A stretch of 45,458 nt of DNA, from positions 1-45,458 of the forward strand of contig DAHXOZ010000006.1 of NCBI GenBank assembly GCA_027364635.1. Reading direction: 5' to 3'. The notes below the pieces were generated by a model, which was not told the DNA's origin, did no database searches, and worked only from the letters and a program-made list of their open reading frames with translations. The DNA comes from a bacterium (GTDB lineage: Bacteria; Bacteroidota; Bacteroidia; Chitinophagales; Chitinophagaceae). Positions within the stretch are counted from its first letter, which is position 1; every line of letters begins with the position of its first letter. The position numbers and the translations under genes were made by a program. Shown here one piece after another: positions 1 through 11,000 of the stretch.

Positions 1-1
1 A

Positions 2-241
2 AAAAAAGCTATCGCTCAAATTCCCGGAGTTATAAGTTCGCATGACTTGCATGTATGGTCATTAACATCCGGGTTAAATGCATTAAGTGTGCATGTAGTT
101 ATTAATAAAGAAGCAATCCCCGATGAAACATTAAAGCTCATTACAGATAAACTAACCAAAGGTTTTACAATTGCACATACTACGATTCAGATTGAAAGCG
201 AAAATTATATTTCATTACAACTTAATTTTTTATGTGATTAA
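2..241 (+). CDS. Cation diffusion facilitator (CzcD-like) efflux protein, C-terminal fragment truncated by the window start
   Basis: Frame open from base 2: KKAIAQIPGVISSHDLHVWSLTSGLNALSVHVVI..., the CDF cytoplasmic C-terminal domain (HDLHVW motif); stop at 241. Confidence 0.85.
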   Translation, partial: KKAIAQIPGVISSHDLHVWSLTSGLNALSVHVVINKEAIPDETLKLITDKLTKGFTIAHTTIQIESENYISLQLNFLCD

Positions 242-250
242 TAACAAACA

Positions 251-1552
251 CTATTCTTCTTCACCGGCATTTGTAATTATTGCCATGAGATAGAATGCGC
301 CATTAGTAACAATTTTTGAATTGTCCGGAACATTTTCAAGAGCGGTCACTTCTGTATAGCCGCCGTTTGTGATTCCTTTTTTTACTCTTATCCGTTCAAA
401 ATTAAATGAGGGCTCTCCATTTTCTTTTGATGAATTACTATGAGCGCTGTCCTGTATTTGTATAAAAATATAGTCACTGCCGCTAAAGCTTACCACTGCA
501 TTGGAAAGAACAGCGGTTGATAAATTATTGCCAATGTTTATCAATCCAATCACATTCATGCCTTCAATTAGTTCCTTTACAGGATTGTTTATTTCTGCAT
601 GAACAGGAATTGTTTTTGTTTCATTTTCAAATGCGCTTCCTATAGAATAAATTTTTGCACTAAAGGTCTTACCCGGCAAATTGGTAAGCGTGAAATCCAC
701 ATTTTGATCAATTTTGACTTTTGGTAAATCCTGTTCATACACAAAAAGATCAAGATGTAAATGAGAGTTATCCACTATCTGCATGAAGGTAGTGGAAGGG
801 TCAACAGTTAATCCCAAATTAACATTGACCTTAGCAACATTTCCGTTGATAGGACTTCTCACACTTATTGAAGATGTAATATTGTCTGCAGAAATAGATG
901 AAGCATTCATGCCAATTAAACTGAACTGGCTTTGCAGTGAGTTTACTCTTGCAACTAATGATTTGTAATTTGATGTTGCCTCCTGCACTACTCTCTGAGC
1001 GTTTACATTTTCTTTGGCAAGCTCCTGCTGACGTTCATAATTTGCTTTAGACAAACTTAACTGCGCCTGCGCTTCCAAATAATCCTGTTGCATCTTTATA
1101 AATTCAGGATTAACTATTGTAGCGAGCTTCTGCCCTTTGCGTACATTATCGCCCTCCTGTACATAAATTGATTTAATAGTTCCACCCAAAGGGGAAGTGA
1201 TGGTGGCTTTGCTTTGCGGTGGCACACTTAAAAAACCAGTAGCTTTTAAAACATCAGCAAGATTTTTTTTCTCAAAACTGCCTAACTGAATGTTGATAGC
1301 CTTGTATTGTTTTTGCGATATGGCCACTTCCTTTGCCACGTCTGCTGATTCGGTATCTGTAGCTTTTACAGATGTTGTATCCATTGTTGTGCCTCCTGTT
1401 TTATTTGTTTCTTTAGAAGCGTCTGACTTAGCTCCACAGGAAATAATAGATACAGAAAGAAAGGTTAGCAGAATAAAGCCATAAATTTTGGGGATCATTT
1501 TATTAAATAAATATTTCATTGTTTTTAATTTGATAGTCTTTTTAAATTCCAT
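251..1552 (-). CDS. czcB: Efflux RND transporter periplasmic adaptor subunit (CzcB-like lipoprotein)
   Basis: 433 aa; lipobox SIISCG; membrane-fusion hairpin and barrel motifs (SPLGGTIKSIYVQEGDNVRKGQKLATI). Downstream of czcA. Confidence 0.88.
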   Translation of the reverse strand: MEFKKTIKLKTMKYLFNKMIPKIYGFILLTFLSVSIISCGAKSDASKETNKTGGTTMDTTSVKATDTESADVAKEVAISQKQYKAINIQLGSFEKKNLADVLKATGFLSVPPQSKATITSPLGGTIKSIYVQEGDNVRKGQKLATIVNPEFIKMQQDYLEAQAQLSLSKANYERQQELAKENVNAQRVVQEATSNYKSLVARVNSLQSQFSLIGMNASSISADNITSSISVRSPINGNVAKVNVNLGLTVDPSTTFMQIVDNSHLHLDLFVYEQDLPKVKIDQNVDFTLTNLPGKTFSAKIYSIGSAFENETKTIPVHAEINNPVKELIEGMNVIGLINIGNNLSTAVLSNAVVSFSGSDYIFIQIQDSAHSNSSKENGEPSFNFERIRVKKGITNGGYTEVTALENVPDNSKIVTNGAFYLMAIITNAGEEE

Positions 1553-1569
1553 TACTATTTTATTTTAGA

Positions 1570-4500
1570 TTATGTTTCAGTTACTGTTTCTATGCTGTTA
1601 TTTTTTTTATTTTTTTTCCCGGAAAATAGAATATAGAGTGCCGGTAAAACGATCAGGGTTAAAGCTGTTGCAGAGAAGATGCCGCCAATAACTACTGTAG
1701 CTAATGGTCGTTGTACTTCAGCTCCCTGTGAAGTGGCAAGCGCCATGGGTAAAAATCCCAAGGCAGCGAGAAACGAGGCCATTAACACGGGCCGCAGAAT
1801 AGCTCTTGTACCGTGTATCACTCTTTCTTTCACATCTGCCATTCCTTCCTTTTGAAGCTTGTTGAAATAATTGACAAGTACAATTCCGAACAGAACTGCT
1901 ACTCCGAAAAGAGCAATAAATCCAACACCCGCACTAATACTAAAGTTTATCCCACGCATCCATAGAGCGAATACGCCGCCGATTGCTGAAAAGGGAATGG
2001 CGGTATAAATGAGCAATGCCTGCTTTACAGAGTCAAAGGCTGCGTACAATAATAAAAATATCAGCACGAGTGCGATCGGTACGGCTATCATTAAGCGTTG
2101 AGTGGCTTTAACGAGATTTTCAAACTGGCCGCCATAAGTATAATAATATCCTGTTGGAAGTTTTACCTGTTCCCCTAACTTTCTTGAAATCTCTTCCACC
2201 ACAGATTTTACATCCCTTCCACGTACATTAATACCAATCACAATTCTTCTCTTTGCATCTTCCCTGCTTATTTGTGCAGGCCCGTTTACATAATCAATTG
2301 TGGCTACTTGTTTAAGTGGGATTTGCCCTCCACTAGGTAAAGGGACAAAAAGATTACGTACATCTTCAATGTCTTGCCTTTGTGCTTCACTTAACCGTAC
2401 TACTAAATCGAATTTTCGCTCATTTTCAAAAACAGTACCTGCTTTTTCTCCGGCAAAGGCTGTGCGAAGAATGCGATTCAAATCCTGGATATTTAAACTG
2501 TATTGGGCAACGCGGTCACGATTATAAGCCACAGTAATCTGTGGTAAACCCGTCACTTTTTCTACCTGTGGAGAAGCGACTCCTTCGACTGTTTCAATTA
2601 CTTTAGCAGTTTTGTCTGCATAAAAAGCAAGCGAGTCAAGATTTTCGCCGAAAATCTTAACAGCTATATCCTGTTTTACCCCGGTCATCAATTCATTAAA
2701 GCGCATTTGTATTGGCTGAGAGGCTTCGAAAGACACTCCGGGAATTACTCTAAGTGCTTTCAGCATGGTGTCTTGTAAAGTTTCCCTGCTGTGTGCTGTT
2801 GTCCATTCTTTTTGGTCTTTTAAAATAACAGTAATGTCACTGGCTTCGGGCGGCATTGGGTCAGTAGGAATTTCCGCACTGCCGGTTTTACTAACTACTT
2901 CTTTTACTTCAGGGAAACGAAGTAAAATCGTTTCTACCTGTTTATTATTATCAAGGCTTTGAGACAGGGATGAACCTTGCGGCAAAATAGAACTAAAAGT
3001 AAAATCGCCCTCTTCAAGTGTTGGAATGAACTCTCCGCCTAATCTTGAAAAGATGAAAACTGTTGCTATTAGAAATAATACAGCAATTCCGATTACCGCG
3101 AATTTTCTCTTAATAGCAAAATTGATCAGCGGCCTATATCCTCTTTGAAATAAATCCATCAGCTTGTCACTAAAATTCTTTTTATGCGTAGTTTTTTTGC
3201 TAAGCACTAAAGAGCTCATCATCGGAATGTAGGTAAGTGAAAGTATCAATGCACCAATTACTGCGAATGAGACGGTCATGGCCATAGGGCCAAACATTTT
3301 TCCTTCAATACCAACAAGGGTCAAAATAGGAATGTAAACTATTAGAATAATAAATTGTCCGAAAGTAGAGCTGCTGGCTACACTGGAAGCAGACTCATAT
3401 ACCTCGCTGTTCATTTGCTCTGCTGTAAGCATACCAGCGCCCTTGTGATGCCGGTGGCTTTGTGTAATTCGGTGCAGCACTGCTTCAACAATAATTACAG
3501 CGCCATCCACTATTAATCCAAAATCCAAAGCGCCAAGTGACATAAGATTTCCTGAAACATGAAATAAATTCATTAGGATAACCGCAAACAACATAGCGAG
3601 GGGAATAACCGAGGCTACTAAAAGCCCTGCTCTAAAATTCCCAAGAAGAAGAACCAACACGAAAATTACGATCAACGCACCATCTAAAAGATTGCTTTCG
3701 ACTGTTGCTATACTTTTATTAACCAGTACAGTACGGTCAAGGTAAGGCTCAATTCTAACCCCTGCTGGTAAAGATTTCTGAATATCCGGCAGTTTATTTT
3801 TTATGGCTTCCACTACATCAGCGCTGTTTGCGCCTTTTAGCAGCATTACTACGCCGCCAACAACTTCTCCTTCTCCATTGCGTGTCATAGCGCCGTAACG
3901 AATGGCGCTTCCAAATTGAACAGTTGCCACATCCCGAATAAGAACGGGCGTTCCGTTAGGATTTGTTTTTACAACTATTTTACCAATATCTTCCAAAGAG
4001 GTAACCAAACCCAACCCGCGTATAAAATAAGCATTGGGTTTTTTATCTATGTAAGCCCCGCCCGTATTTTCATTATTTTTTTCCAATGCATCAAACACCT
4101 GTGGTATGGTTATATCCATACTCTTTAGCTTGATAGGATCAATGGCCACTTCATATTGTTTTAACAAGCCGCCAAAGCTGTTCACCTCTGCAACACCCGG
4201 CGTTCCTAAAATTCTTCTTGCTACCACCCAGTCCTGCAATGTTCGTAAATCGGATGCACTGTATTTATTTTCATATCCTTTGTCAGGACGAATCACATAT
4301 TGATAGATTTCCCCTAACCCTGTACTTACGGGCCCCATTTCGGGTGTACCGGTACCTGGTGGTATTTCTCCTTCAGCCTCTTTAATTCTCTGGGCTACCA
4401 GTTGCCGTGCAAAATATATATCTACATTGTCTTTGAATACAATAGTAATTACTGATAGTCCAAAACGGCTAATGCTCCGGATTTCAACTAAGTCAGGCAG

Positions 4501-4725
4501 TGTAGCCATGCTGCGTTCTATAGGGAAAGTCACAAATTGTTCAACTTCCTGAGAAGCAAGGGTAGGGCTCGTTGTAATAACCTGTACCTGATTGTTGGTA
4601 ATGTCAGGCACTGCATCAATAGGAAGCTGGGTTAATGAATAGGTTCCATAGATGATTAATGCTATGGTGAAAAGGCCGATTGCAAATTTATTTTTTATTG
4701 AGAATTGAATGATTTTATTGATCAT
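1570..4725 (-). CDS. czcA: Heavy-metal efflux RND transporter permease (CzcA/CusA family)
   Basis: 1051 aa; KLPIDAVPDITNNQVQV-type N-terminus (QLPIDAVPDITNNQVQV), DFGLIVDGAVIIVEA, GGEFIPTLEEGDF; full-length RND. Confidence 0.95.
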   Translation of the reverse strand: MINKIIQFSIKNKFAIGLFTIALIIYGTYSLTQLPIDAVPDITNNQVQVITTSPTLASQEVEQFVTFPIERSMATLPDLVEIRSISRFGLSVITIVFKDNVDIYFARQLVAQRIKEAEGEIPPGTGTPEMGPVSTGLGEIYQYVIRPDKGYENKYSASDLRTLQDWVVARRILGTPGVAEVNSFGGLLKQYEVAIDPIKLKSMDITIPQVFDALEKNNENTGGAYIDKKPNAYFIRGLGLVTSLEDIGKIVVKTNPNGTPVLIRDVATVQFGSAIRYGAMTRNGEGEVVGGVVMLLKGANSADVVEAIKNKLPDIQKSLPAGVRIEPYLDRTVLVNKSIATVESNLLDGALIVIFVLVLLLGNFRAGLLVASVIPLAMLFAVILMNLFHVSGNLMSLGALDFGLIVDGAVIIVEAVLHRITQSHRHHKGAGMLTAEQMNSEVYESASSVASSSTFGQFIILIVYIPILTLVGIEGKMFGPMAMTVSFAVIGALILSLTYIPMMSSLVLSKKTTHKKNFSDKLMDLFQRGYRPLINFAIKRKFAVIGIAVLFLIATVFIFSRLGGEFIPTLEEGDFTFSSILPQGSSLSQSLDNNKQVETILLRFPEVKEVVSKTGSAEIPTDPMPPEASDITVILKDQKEWTTAHSRETLQDTMLKALRVIPGVSFEASQPIQMRFNELMTGVKQDIAVKIFGENLDSLAFYADKTAKVIETVEGVASPQVEKVTGLPQITVAYNRDRVAQYSLNIQDLNRILRTAFAGEKAGTVFENERKFDLVVRLSEAQRQDIEDVRNLFVPLPSGGQIPLKQVATIDYVNGPAQISREDAKRRIVIGINVRGRDVKSVVEEISRKLGEQVKLPTGYYYTYGGQFENLVKATQRLMIAVPIALVLIFLLLYAAFDSVKQALLIYTAIPFSAIGGVFALWMRGINFSISAGVGFIALFGVAVLFGIVLVNYFNKLQKEGMADVKERVIHGTRAILRPVLMASFLAALGFLPMALATSQGAEVQRPLATVVIGGIFSATALTLIVLPALYILFSGKKNKKNNSIETVTET

Positions 4726-4736
4726 ACTTTAAGGAA

Positions 4737-4937
4737 TTAATATTTAGTCACGAGCTGGTAGTATCTAATGATTATAGCTATAATTGCGCCTATCATTAAA
4801 ATGGACAGGAGGATTATAGTAATAGTCCTGATAACCCTGAACCTGGGCCGGGAAGAAACTCTGCGTTTCTTTTTACTAAATTTTGTGGTCAAAATTGGCG
4901 TATGTAAAAAATGAAACAGGATTGCCTGTTTAAGCAA
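4737..4937 (-). CDS. Small single-TM protein upstream of czcA (copy 1); ATG start uncertain, conserved part begins near LTTKFSKKKRRVSSRPRF
   Basis: ORF MLKQAILFHFLHTPILTTKFSKKKRRVSSRPRFRVIRTITIILLSILMIGAIIAIIIRYYQLVTKY; frame preserved without indels in copy 2 at 12400-12560. Confidence 0.5.
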   Translation of the reverse strand: MLKQAILFHFLHTPILTTKFSKKKRRVSSRPRFRVIRTITIILLSILMIGAIIAIIIRYYQLVTKY

Positions 4938-4965
4938 ATAAAAGAATAAGCTTTATGTAAGAATA

Positions 4966-5280
4966 TTACGCCAATTGAGGTGGTTGCCAGATAGACAATG
5001 AAATCTCTTTAATAAAGGATGAATAGAAGGTGTTATACCTTTTTATTAATTCAGGTTTAACAGGAATTAATTTCGCTATTTTTTGGGGAACAGGAAAACC
5101 AGCACAACAAGTGCAAATACAAAATGGTGAGCAGGCATCTTTGGTTGTACGGTTCGTCTGTTGATGATTTGATTTTTGTATTTCTGTTTTTACTTTACTC
5201 ATAGCCTTAGCTCCATCAGCACAGGGTATTATGCTCATCGCCAAAACTATAACCGCTAATATGAAAGCTAAAAATTTCAC
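4966..5280 (-). CDS. Small secreted Cys-rich protein, DUF6660-like (CC...PP layout), copy 1
   Basis: 104 aa; signal peptide MKFLAFILAVIVLAMSIIPCADG, CSPFCICTCC, C-terminus SIWQPPQLA; paralogue of 12624-12935. Confidence 0.75.
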   Translation of the reverse strand: MKFLAFILAVIVLAMSIIPCADGAKAMSKVKTEIQKSNHQQTNRTTKDACSPFCICTCCAGFPVPQKIAKLIPVKPELIKRYNTFYSSFIKEISLSIWQPPQLA

Positions 5281-5404
5281 GGGTGCAAAAATAGTCTTTT
5301 ACTTTAAATAAATTTTCCAGAAAAGCAAAATATTGAAAATTGCTATTAAAAGCAATCTTTTCTTAAAAATATTTATTTTGGGGAACAGGCAACAAATTAA
5401 CTTT

Positions 5405-5509
5405 TTACAAACTCAATTTTATGCCTGCATTATAGACAAATCCTTCCAAGGCTGCATAGATATATTTAAAGATCGGGTTAGTAATTGTTCCGGTGTAATG
5501 GCTCTCAAA
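5405..5509 (-). pseudogene. Possible 3' remnant of an outer-membrane beta-barrel/receptor gene
   Basis: Minus-strand frame after a TGA reads STKFESHYTGTITNPIFKYIYAALEGFVYNAGIKLSL*; barrel-like C-terminal style, no start codon or upstream body. Confidence 0.25.
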
Positions 5510-5677
5510 TTTTGTTGATCAGCTAAACTAATTGCTGCTTTTTGCTTAATAAAACTCAAGAACCAGCAAGCGCATGGCTTTTTTTATTTCTGTTTTCATT
5601 GCTGTTTATTGGTGCTTTTAGCCCGGAAAGTTTTTAAATAACCCAAATAATTTCGACCAGGCTATTTCATATACAGT

Positions 5678-6034
5678 TCAATTTTTTACCCAACACAAGG
5701 CTTTATCTTTTTCATCTAACTCAAAGAAATTAATTTCTGCCTTAATGAAAGGCCTTATTAAACGTAAAATCAAATAATGCCATTTTTTTTCACAGACCAG
5801 TACTATTTTTTCATAACAGCCGATGTGTTGCAGATCAAATTTTACATCATCCCAAAATGCTTTCATCTGGTATTCTTCAAAACTTACTATTTCAAAATAC
5901 CAACAAATCTTCTTAAATTTTTTTAAAGCATTTGTTATAACCGGCAATAATTTTTTATAATCAGCATCAGTTAACTTATCAAATGCTCTTGTTGCGATGA
6001 TGTTTCCTTTTGTTTCTGCTAAAACTTGTATCAT
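5678..6034 (-). CDS. STAS/SEC14 (SpoIIAA-like) domain protein
   Basis: 118 aa; resembles SpoIIAA-like family (LTDADYKKLLPVITNALKKFKKICWYFEI...WDDVKFDLQH...KIVLVCEKKW). Confidence 0.7.
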   Translation of the reverse strand: MIQVLAETKGNIIATRAFDKLTDADYKKLLPVITNALKKFKKICWYFEIVSFEEYQMKAFWDDVKFDLQHIGCYEKIVLVCEKKWHYLILRLIRPFIKAEINFFELDEKDKALCWVKN

Positions 6035-6067
6035 AAAGATTTTTTTAAGTGATTAAGAGTTGTAAAA

Positions 6068-6098
6068 TGCATGTACCACTTTACTAATGGTACATGCA
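6068..6098. promoter_or_regulatory. Perfect 11-bp inverted repeat with 9-nt loop (operator or terminator hairpin)
   Basis: TGCATGTACCA-ctttactaa-TGGTACATGCA between mgtC and the SpoIIAA-like gene, about 34 bp upstream of the latter's start. Confidence 0.6.
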
Positions 6099-6272
6099 AT
6101 TAAGGCTGCTTCATTTGCTGTGCTCCATGATATGCATGGCAAGCCTGTTTGCATTTAGCTGTTAGCACAATCTAAAAGCTTTGGATGAGAGCTTTATGCT
6201 TGTACCCTGGTGATCTCTATTTTACTGGGTTTCCATTTTATTAAAATTAAGTGTGAAAAAATGATATAGTTG

Positions 6273-6743
6273 TTACTGATCACTTTTGTCAATATTATTA
6301 TCCGTGTTTTTTATCTTGTTCTTCCATTGCATATACCATTTTCTACGTTCTAACGACAACAAAAAATAAATCATTAAAGATGCAGTTATAGCAATGAAAA
6401 ACATATCTAACCCTATGGCTACACCTACAGCAGCGGTACACCAAACAGTAGCTGCTGTAGTTAAACCATGTGAAGACTTTGAGTCCTTGTTCCGGTAAAT
6501 AATTCCGGCTCCCAGAAAGCCAATACCTGTTACGATGTTTGCTACTATTCGCGAAATAGAAGTAACATCATCGTCAATGTTTTCCGCAATAGCAGTAAAC
6601 AGGGTTGCTCCTAAACACACTGCTGCATAGGTTCTTATACCCGCATCTTTTCCCTGTCTTTCCCGGTCCAGGCCAATGAATAAGCCTAAACCAAATGCTA
6701 CAATAAGTTTGGGAATAATGATTAATTCAAATTCTATATTCAT
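6273..6743 (-). CDS. MgtC/SapB family membrane protein
   Basis: 156 aa; GLGLFIGLDRERQGKDAGIRTYAAVCLGATLF...GIGFLGAGIIYR, canonical MgtC signatures. Confidence 0.92.
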   Translation of the reverse strand: MNIEFELIIIPKLIVAFGLGLFIGLDRERQGKDAGIRTYAAVCLGATLFTAIAENIDDDVTSISRIVANIVTGIGFLGAGIIYRNKDSKSSHGLTTAATVWCTAAVGVAIGLDMFFIAITASLMIYFLLSLERRKWYMQWKNKIKNTDNNIDKSDQ

Positions 6744-6794
6744 TTTAGAAGATTTAAAATGATTAGGTTTTAATTATATCTATTTAGCCAATGC

Positions 6795-7994
6795 CTATTC
6801 CTCCTCTTCTGTATTGTGCATTTTAGAAAGTAAATCATAAGCCCCGTTCGTAACTACTTTGCTTTCCATATTAAAGTTGGAAGGCAATTGCACACCGGTA
6901 AAACCGTTTTCAGTAACGGTGATGCCAATTTCAATTTTTCTGAATTTTATATGTTCATCAGCAGTACTATCCTGGCCTTTCGTATTTTGCCCAACTTCTG
7001 CATTTGATTTGTCTTCATCCAGAATAAAAATATAATTTTTGCCGCCAGCCTGAACAACTGCCTTTTGTGGTAAGGCGGTAGTTTGGGAAGCGCCAATTTC
7101 TATGATTGCATTAATAAACATGCCCGGTATAAGAGAAGGCGCCGGATTGATTAACCGGCCACTTACAAGAACGGTTCTGTCGGCATCAATATCTTTACCA
7201 ATCAAAAATATTTCTGCTATGCGTTCTACACTATCCCCTGTGGCTTTAAAGCGTATTTTCTGATTCATCTTTATTTGGGACAGATCCTTTTCAAACACTT
7301 TTACTTTTACCAGTATGTTTTTGGTATTGGCCATATCTGCAAGTACTTCATTAGGGCCAACATATTTTCCTACATTAGAATAAACATGCGTTATGTATCC
7401 GCTAATCGGCGCGTGAATGCTCACACGTGATGTAAAGTTGCCGGACTTTACACTTGCCGGATTAATATTTGCCAACCGCAGTTTAGATTTCAAACCCTCA
7501 ACACGGGCAACCATAGTATTATATTCGCTACCGGCTCTTTGCAAAGATTTCCGGGCTGCAATATTTTCTTTTACCAATTCTTCCTGGCGCGACATATCTT
7601 GTTTCAGAAAAGATAACTGGCTGCTGCTTTCCATATAATCCTGCTGCATTTGTAGAAATTCAGGATTTTCTATTACAGCAATCACCTCTCCCTTTCTTAA
7701 ATATTTACCTTCTATTACCGGCGTGCTTTTTATAATACCGCCGTAATGTGCTGTAATGCTTATGAACTGATTGGGCGGCACATCCAAGGTGCCGGACGCT
7801 TTTATGTAACTACCCAAATTGGTCATGGAAACATTACCCAATTGAACATTTGCATTGTTGTATTGGTCTTGTGAAAATTCTACCAAATTAGGGTCTTGTA
7901 TTTCTGTTACTACCGCTTTTTCTTCTGTTTTGGCGGTGCAGGCTGCAAACAATATGGTGATGGCGAATAAACTTTTATACATTATTTTATACAT
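6795..7994 (-). CDS. czcB: Efflux RND transporter periplasmic adaptor subunit (CzcB-like lipoprotein)
   Basis: 399 aa; lipobox LFAACTAK; MFP motifs; paralogue of 251-1552. Confidence 0.88.
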   Translation of the reverse strand: MYKIMYKSLFAITILFAACTAKTEEKAVVTEIQDPNLVEFSQDQYNNANVQLGNVSMTNLGSYIKASGTLDVPPNQFISITAHYGGIIKSTPVIEGKYLRKGEVIAVIENPEFLQMQQDYMESSSQLSFLKQDMSRQEELVKENIAARKSLQRAGSEYNTMVARVEGLKSKLRLANINPASVKSGNFTSRVSIHAPISGYITHVYSNVGKYVGPNEVLADMANTKNILVKVKVFEKDLSQIKMNQKIRFKATGDSVERIAEIFLIGKDIDADRTVLVSGRLINPAPSLIPGMFINAIIEIGASQTTALPQKAVVQAGGKNYIFILDEDKSNAEVGQNTKGQDSTADEHIKFRKIEIGITVTENGFTGVQLPSNFNMESKVVTNGAYDLLSKMHNTEEEE

Positions 7995-8016
7995 GCTATT
8001 TCTATTTTAATTTTTT

Positions 8017-11000
8017 TTAAAGACCGGAAATTAATTCCAGTTCTATTGCGGTTAAGTTATATTGATTAATTACTTCTATGTATTGACGGCGGACATTGTT
8101 GGCATTGTTTAAAGATTGGGATAATTGATAATAATCAATTTCACCTGCCTCAAATGCTCTTTGAGATTTGTTGATAAGCAATTCTGCCTGTGGCAAAGCG
8201 GTTTTGCGGAAATAGCCGATTTGTATCTGAAGCCTTCTTAAATCTGAAAGAAGCAAGGTGCCTCTTTGGGAAAGACCGAAATAAAATGCCTGTACTTCTG
8301 CTTCACGTATCTGCATATTTATTTCCGCAGCACGTATTTTCGCCTTTTGTGGTTTGGCAAAAAGGGGAATACTGATTCCTGCTTCAATGCCCTGGAACCG
8401 CTTACCTGCACCATAGTATTTTTCCCCTCCATTTTTTGGATGATTGCCCACTAATGACTGATTAAAGTATCCTACGCTAAAATCCGGAAGAAGCCTGGCC
8501 TTCTGCACCTTTATTTCTTTTGCCGCTACTTCTATCTGGCTGCGCAATGATTGCAATACCGGATTGTTTCCCAGGATAGAGCTATCCAAACTTAATAACA
8601 CTGTTTTCTCTTTCAACACGCTATCCTCAATACCTGTGATAGTGGTATCATTCATATACTTGCTTAAGAGTTTTAAGTTCGTGTTGATGTACTCATCTAC
8701 CTGTTGCCGTTGGGCAATGGCTTCCTGCAATTGGGTGTTGGCATTGTATTTTTCCAGAATATTCGTTTCACCGGTATTAAACCGGATCTCAGCAGCTTTT
8801 AAAACCCGTTCATACAAAGTGATTAAGGTATCTGCCAATTTTCGCTGTTCATTCCTGTAAAGCAATTGGTGATAAACATTCTTTACCTGAAAGGCTATCT
8901 GGCTCTGATAAATCTTCAGTTGAGAACGGCTGGCGCCTATAGAGGCATCTGCAAGTTCTTTAAGCCTTTTTAGGTAAACAGGATTTGGAATGTTTTGGGT
9001 AATGGTAATGTTATTGTCGTAAGGTATCGGGCTATTGTACTGCCCGTAAGTGAGGTTGATATTGGTTTTACCGATATCTCCTGTACTTCCTTTTAACGTT
9101 TGCTGATATTCGACACCCAGATTTCCTACTCTCATATTTGGATTAGCACTTAGAGAATTGGTTACTGCTGTCTGCAAATTCACTTTATTACTGACAGGGC
9201 TTTGTGCGTAGGAATAATTGGTACTACCCAACAATAAAAACAATATGGTTATGATAGTAGGAATTGTGGACTTTCTTCTCCTTATCTTTATTTTTTCAAA
9301 CATGGTATAAAGCACCGGCAATACAATGAGCGTTAAGAATGTCGCTGTTATCAATCCACCTATAACAACAGTAGCCAAAGGCTTTTGAACTTCTGCACCG
9401 GCACCATGTGATAATGCCATTGGTAAAAACCCTAACGAAGCAACAGTAGCAGTCATTAATACAGGCCGTAGCCTTGTTGCGGTACCTGTAAGAATAATCT
9501 TGTTCAAATTACGCATACCATTCTTTTTTAGCTGGTTAAACTCACTGACCAGCACAATTCCGTTTAGCACAGCTACCCCAAACAGTGCAATAAATCCAAT
9601 ACCTGCGGAAATACTGAAAGGCATTCCTCTTAGCCATAATGCGAATATGCCACCTATAGCAGATAGGGGAATGGCTGTAAAAATTAATAAGGAATATTTG
9701 ATAGAACCAAAAGCAAAATATAGTAATAAAAGAATCAGGCCCAGCGCTACCGGAACGGCAACAGATAATCGTTTATTAGCTTCTTCCAGGTTTTTGAACT
9801 GGCCGCCATAAGTAATGAAATAGCCCGTGGGCATTTTTATTTTCGCATCAATCTTTTGTTGCATTTCTTTTACCACCGAAGCAATATCCCTGCCTCTTAC
9901 ATTGAAGCCAACGATAATTCTTCGCTTACCATCTTCTCTCTGAATTTGGTTAGGGCCTAATTGAAAGCTTATATTCGCAACCTGTTCCAATGGAATATTT
10001 TTTCCGTCTTTGGTGGTAACAAAAAGCCTTTTTACATCATCTATACTTTGGCGTTCTGCTTCCTGAAGGCGTACTACCAAATCAAATCGCTTTTCTCCTT
10101 CAAATACAGTACCGGCAACACCACCTGCAAATGCGGTGTTAATTGCCTGGTTAATGTCTGAAACATTCAATCCATACTGAGCAATTTTATCACGATTGAG
10201 TTTGATAGAAATCTGTGGCAGTCCGGTTAACTGTTCCAGGTATAAATCCTCCGCACCTTTTACCGTTGGAACGATAGCGCCTATTTTTTTTGATAATTCT
10301 GTTAATACCTGCAGGTCTTCGCCAAATATTTTAATACCCACATCTTGTTTAACACCTGATAATAATTCATTGGACCGCAATTGGATTGGCTGAGAAAACC
10401 CGAATGTAACACCCGGAATTACTTCAAGGCTTTTCTCCATCAGTTCAGTGAGTCCTTCCCGGGTCTCGGCGCTAGTCCATTCTGCTTTTGGCTTTAATAT
10501 AACGGTTACATCAGCAGCCTCAATAGGCATAGGGTCTGTGGGTATTTCAGACGAGCCAATTTTGCCAATCACTTCTTTTACCTCCGGAAATGTTTTCATT
10601 AAAATATCAGAAGCCTGGGTTACTTTATCTATGGATTGGCTTAACGAACTTCCTGTGAGCAACCTGGTTTCAATAGCAAAATCCCCTTCATCCAGGGTGG
10701 GTATAAATTCGCCCCCAAGAGTAGAGAATACAACTAATGAAATAGCCAGAAGGCCTACTGCAATACCCACTACTAATAATCTCATTCGTAAAGCGCCTTT
10801 AATAAGTGGCTCATACCACTTTTGAACGCGAGCCATCATTCTATCAGAAATATTCTTTTTATGACTGATATTCTTACTTAAAAACAAAGAACTAATCATT
10901 GGCACATAAGTAACTGATAAAATTAAAGCGCCCAGGATAGCAAAAGAAACGGTCTCAGCCATTGGCCTGAACATTTTACCTTCCACGCCTACCAATGCAA

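Noticed and set aside
10448-10825. 125-aa plus-strand ORF (and 9500-9811, 11138-11449)
   Set aside because: Antisense to the well-supported CzcA-CzcC gene; composition typical of shadow ORFs.
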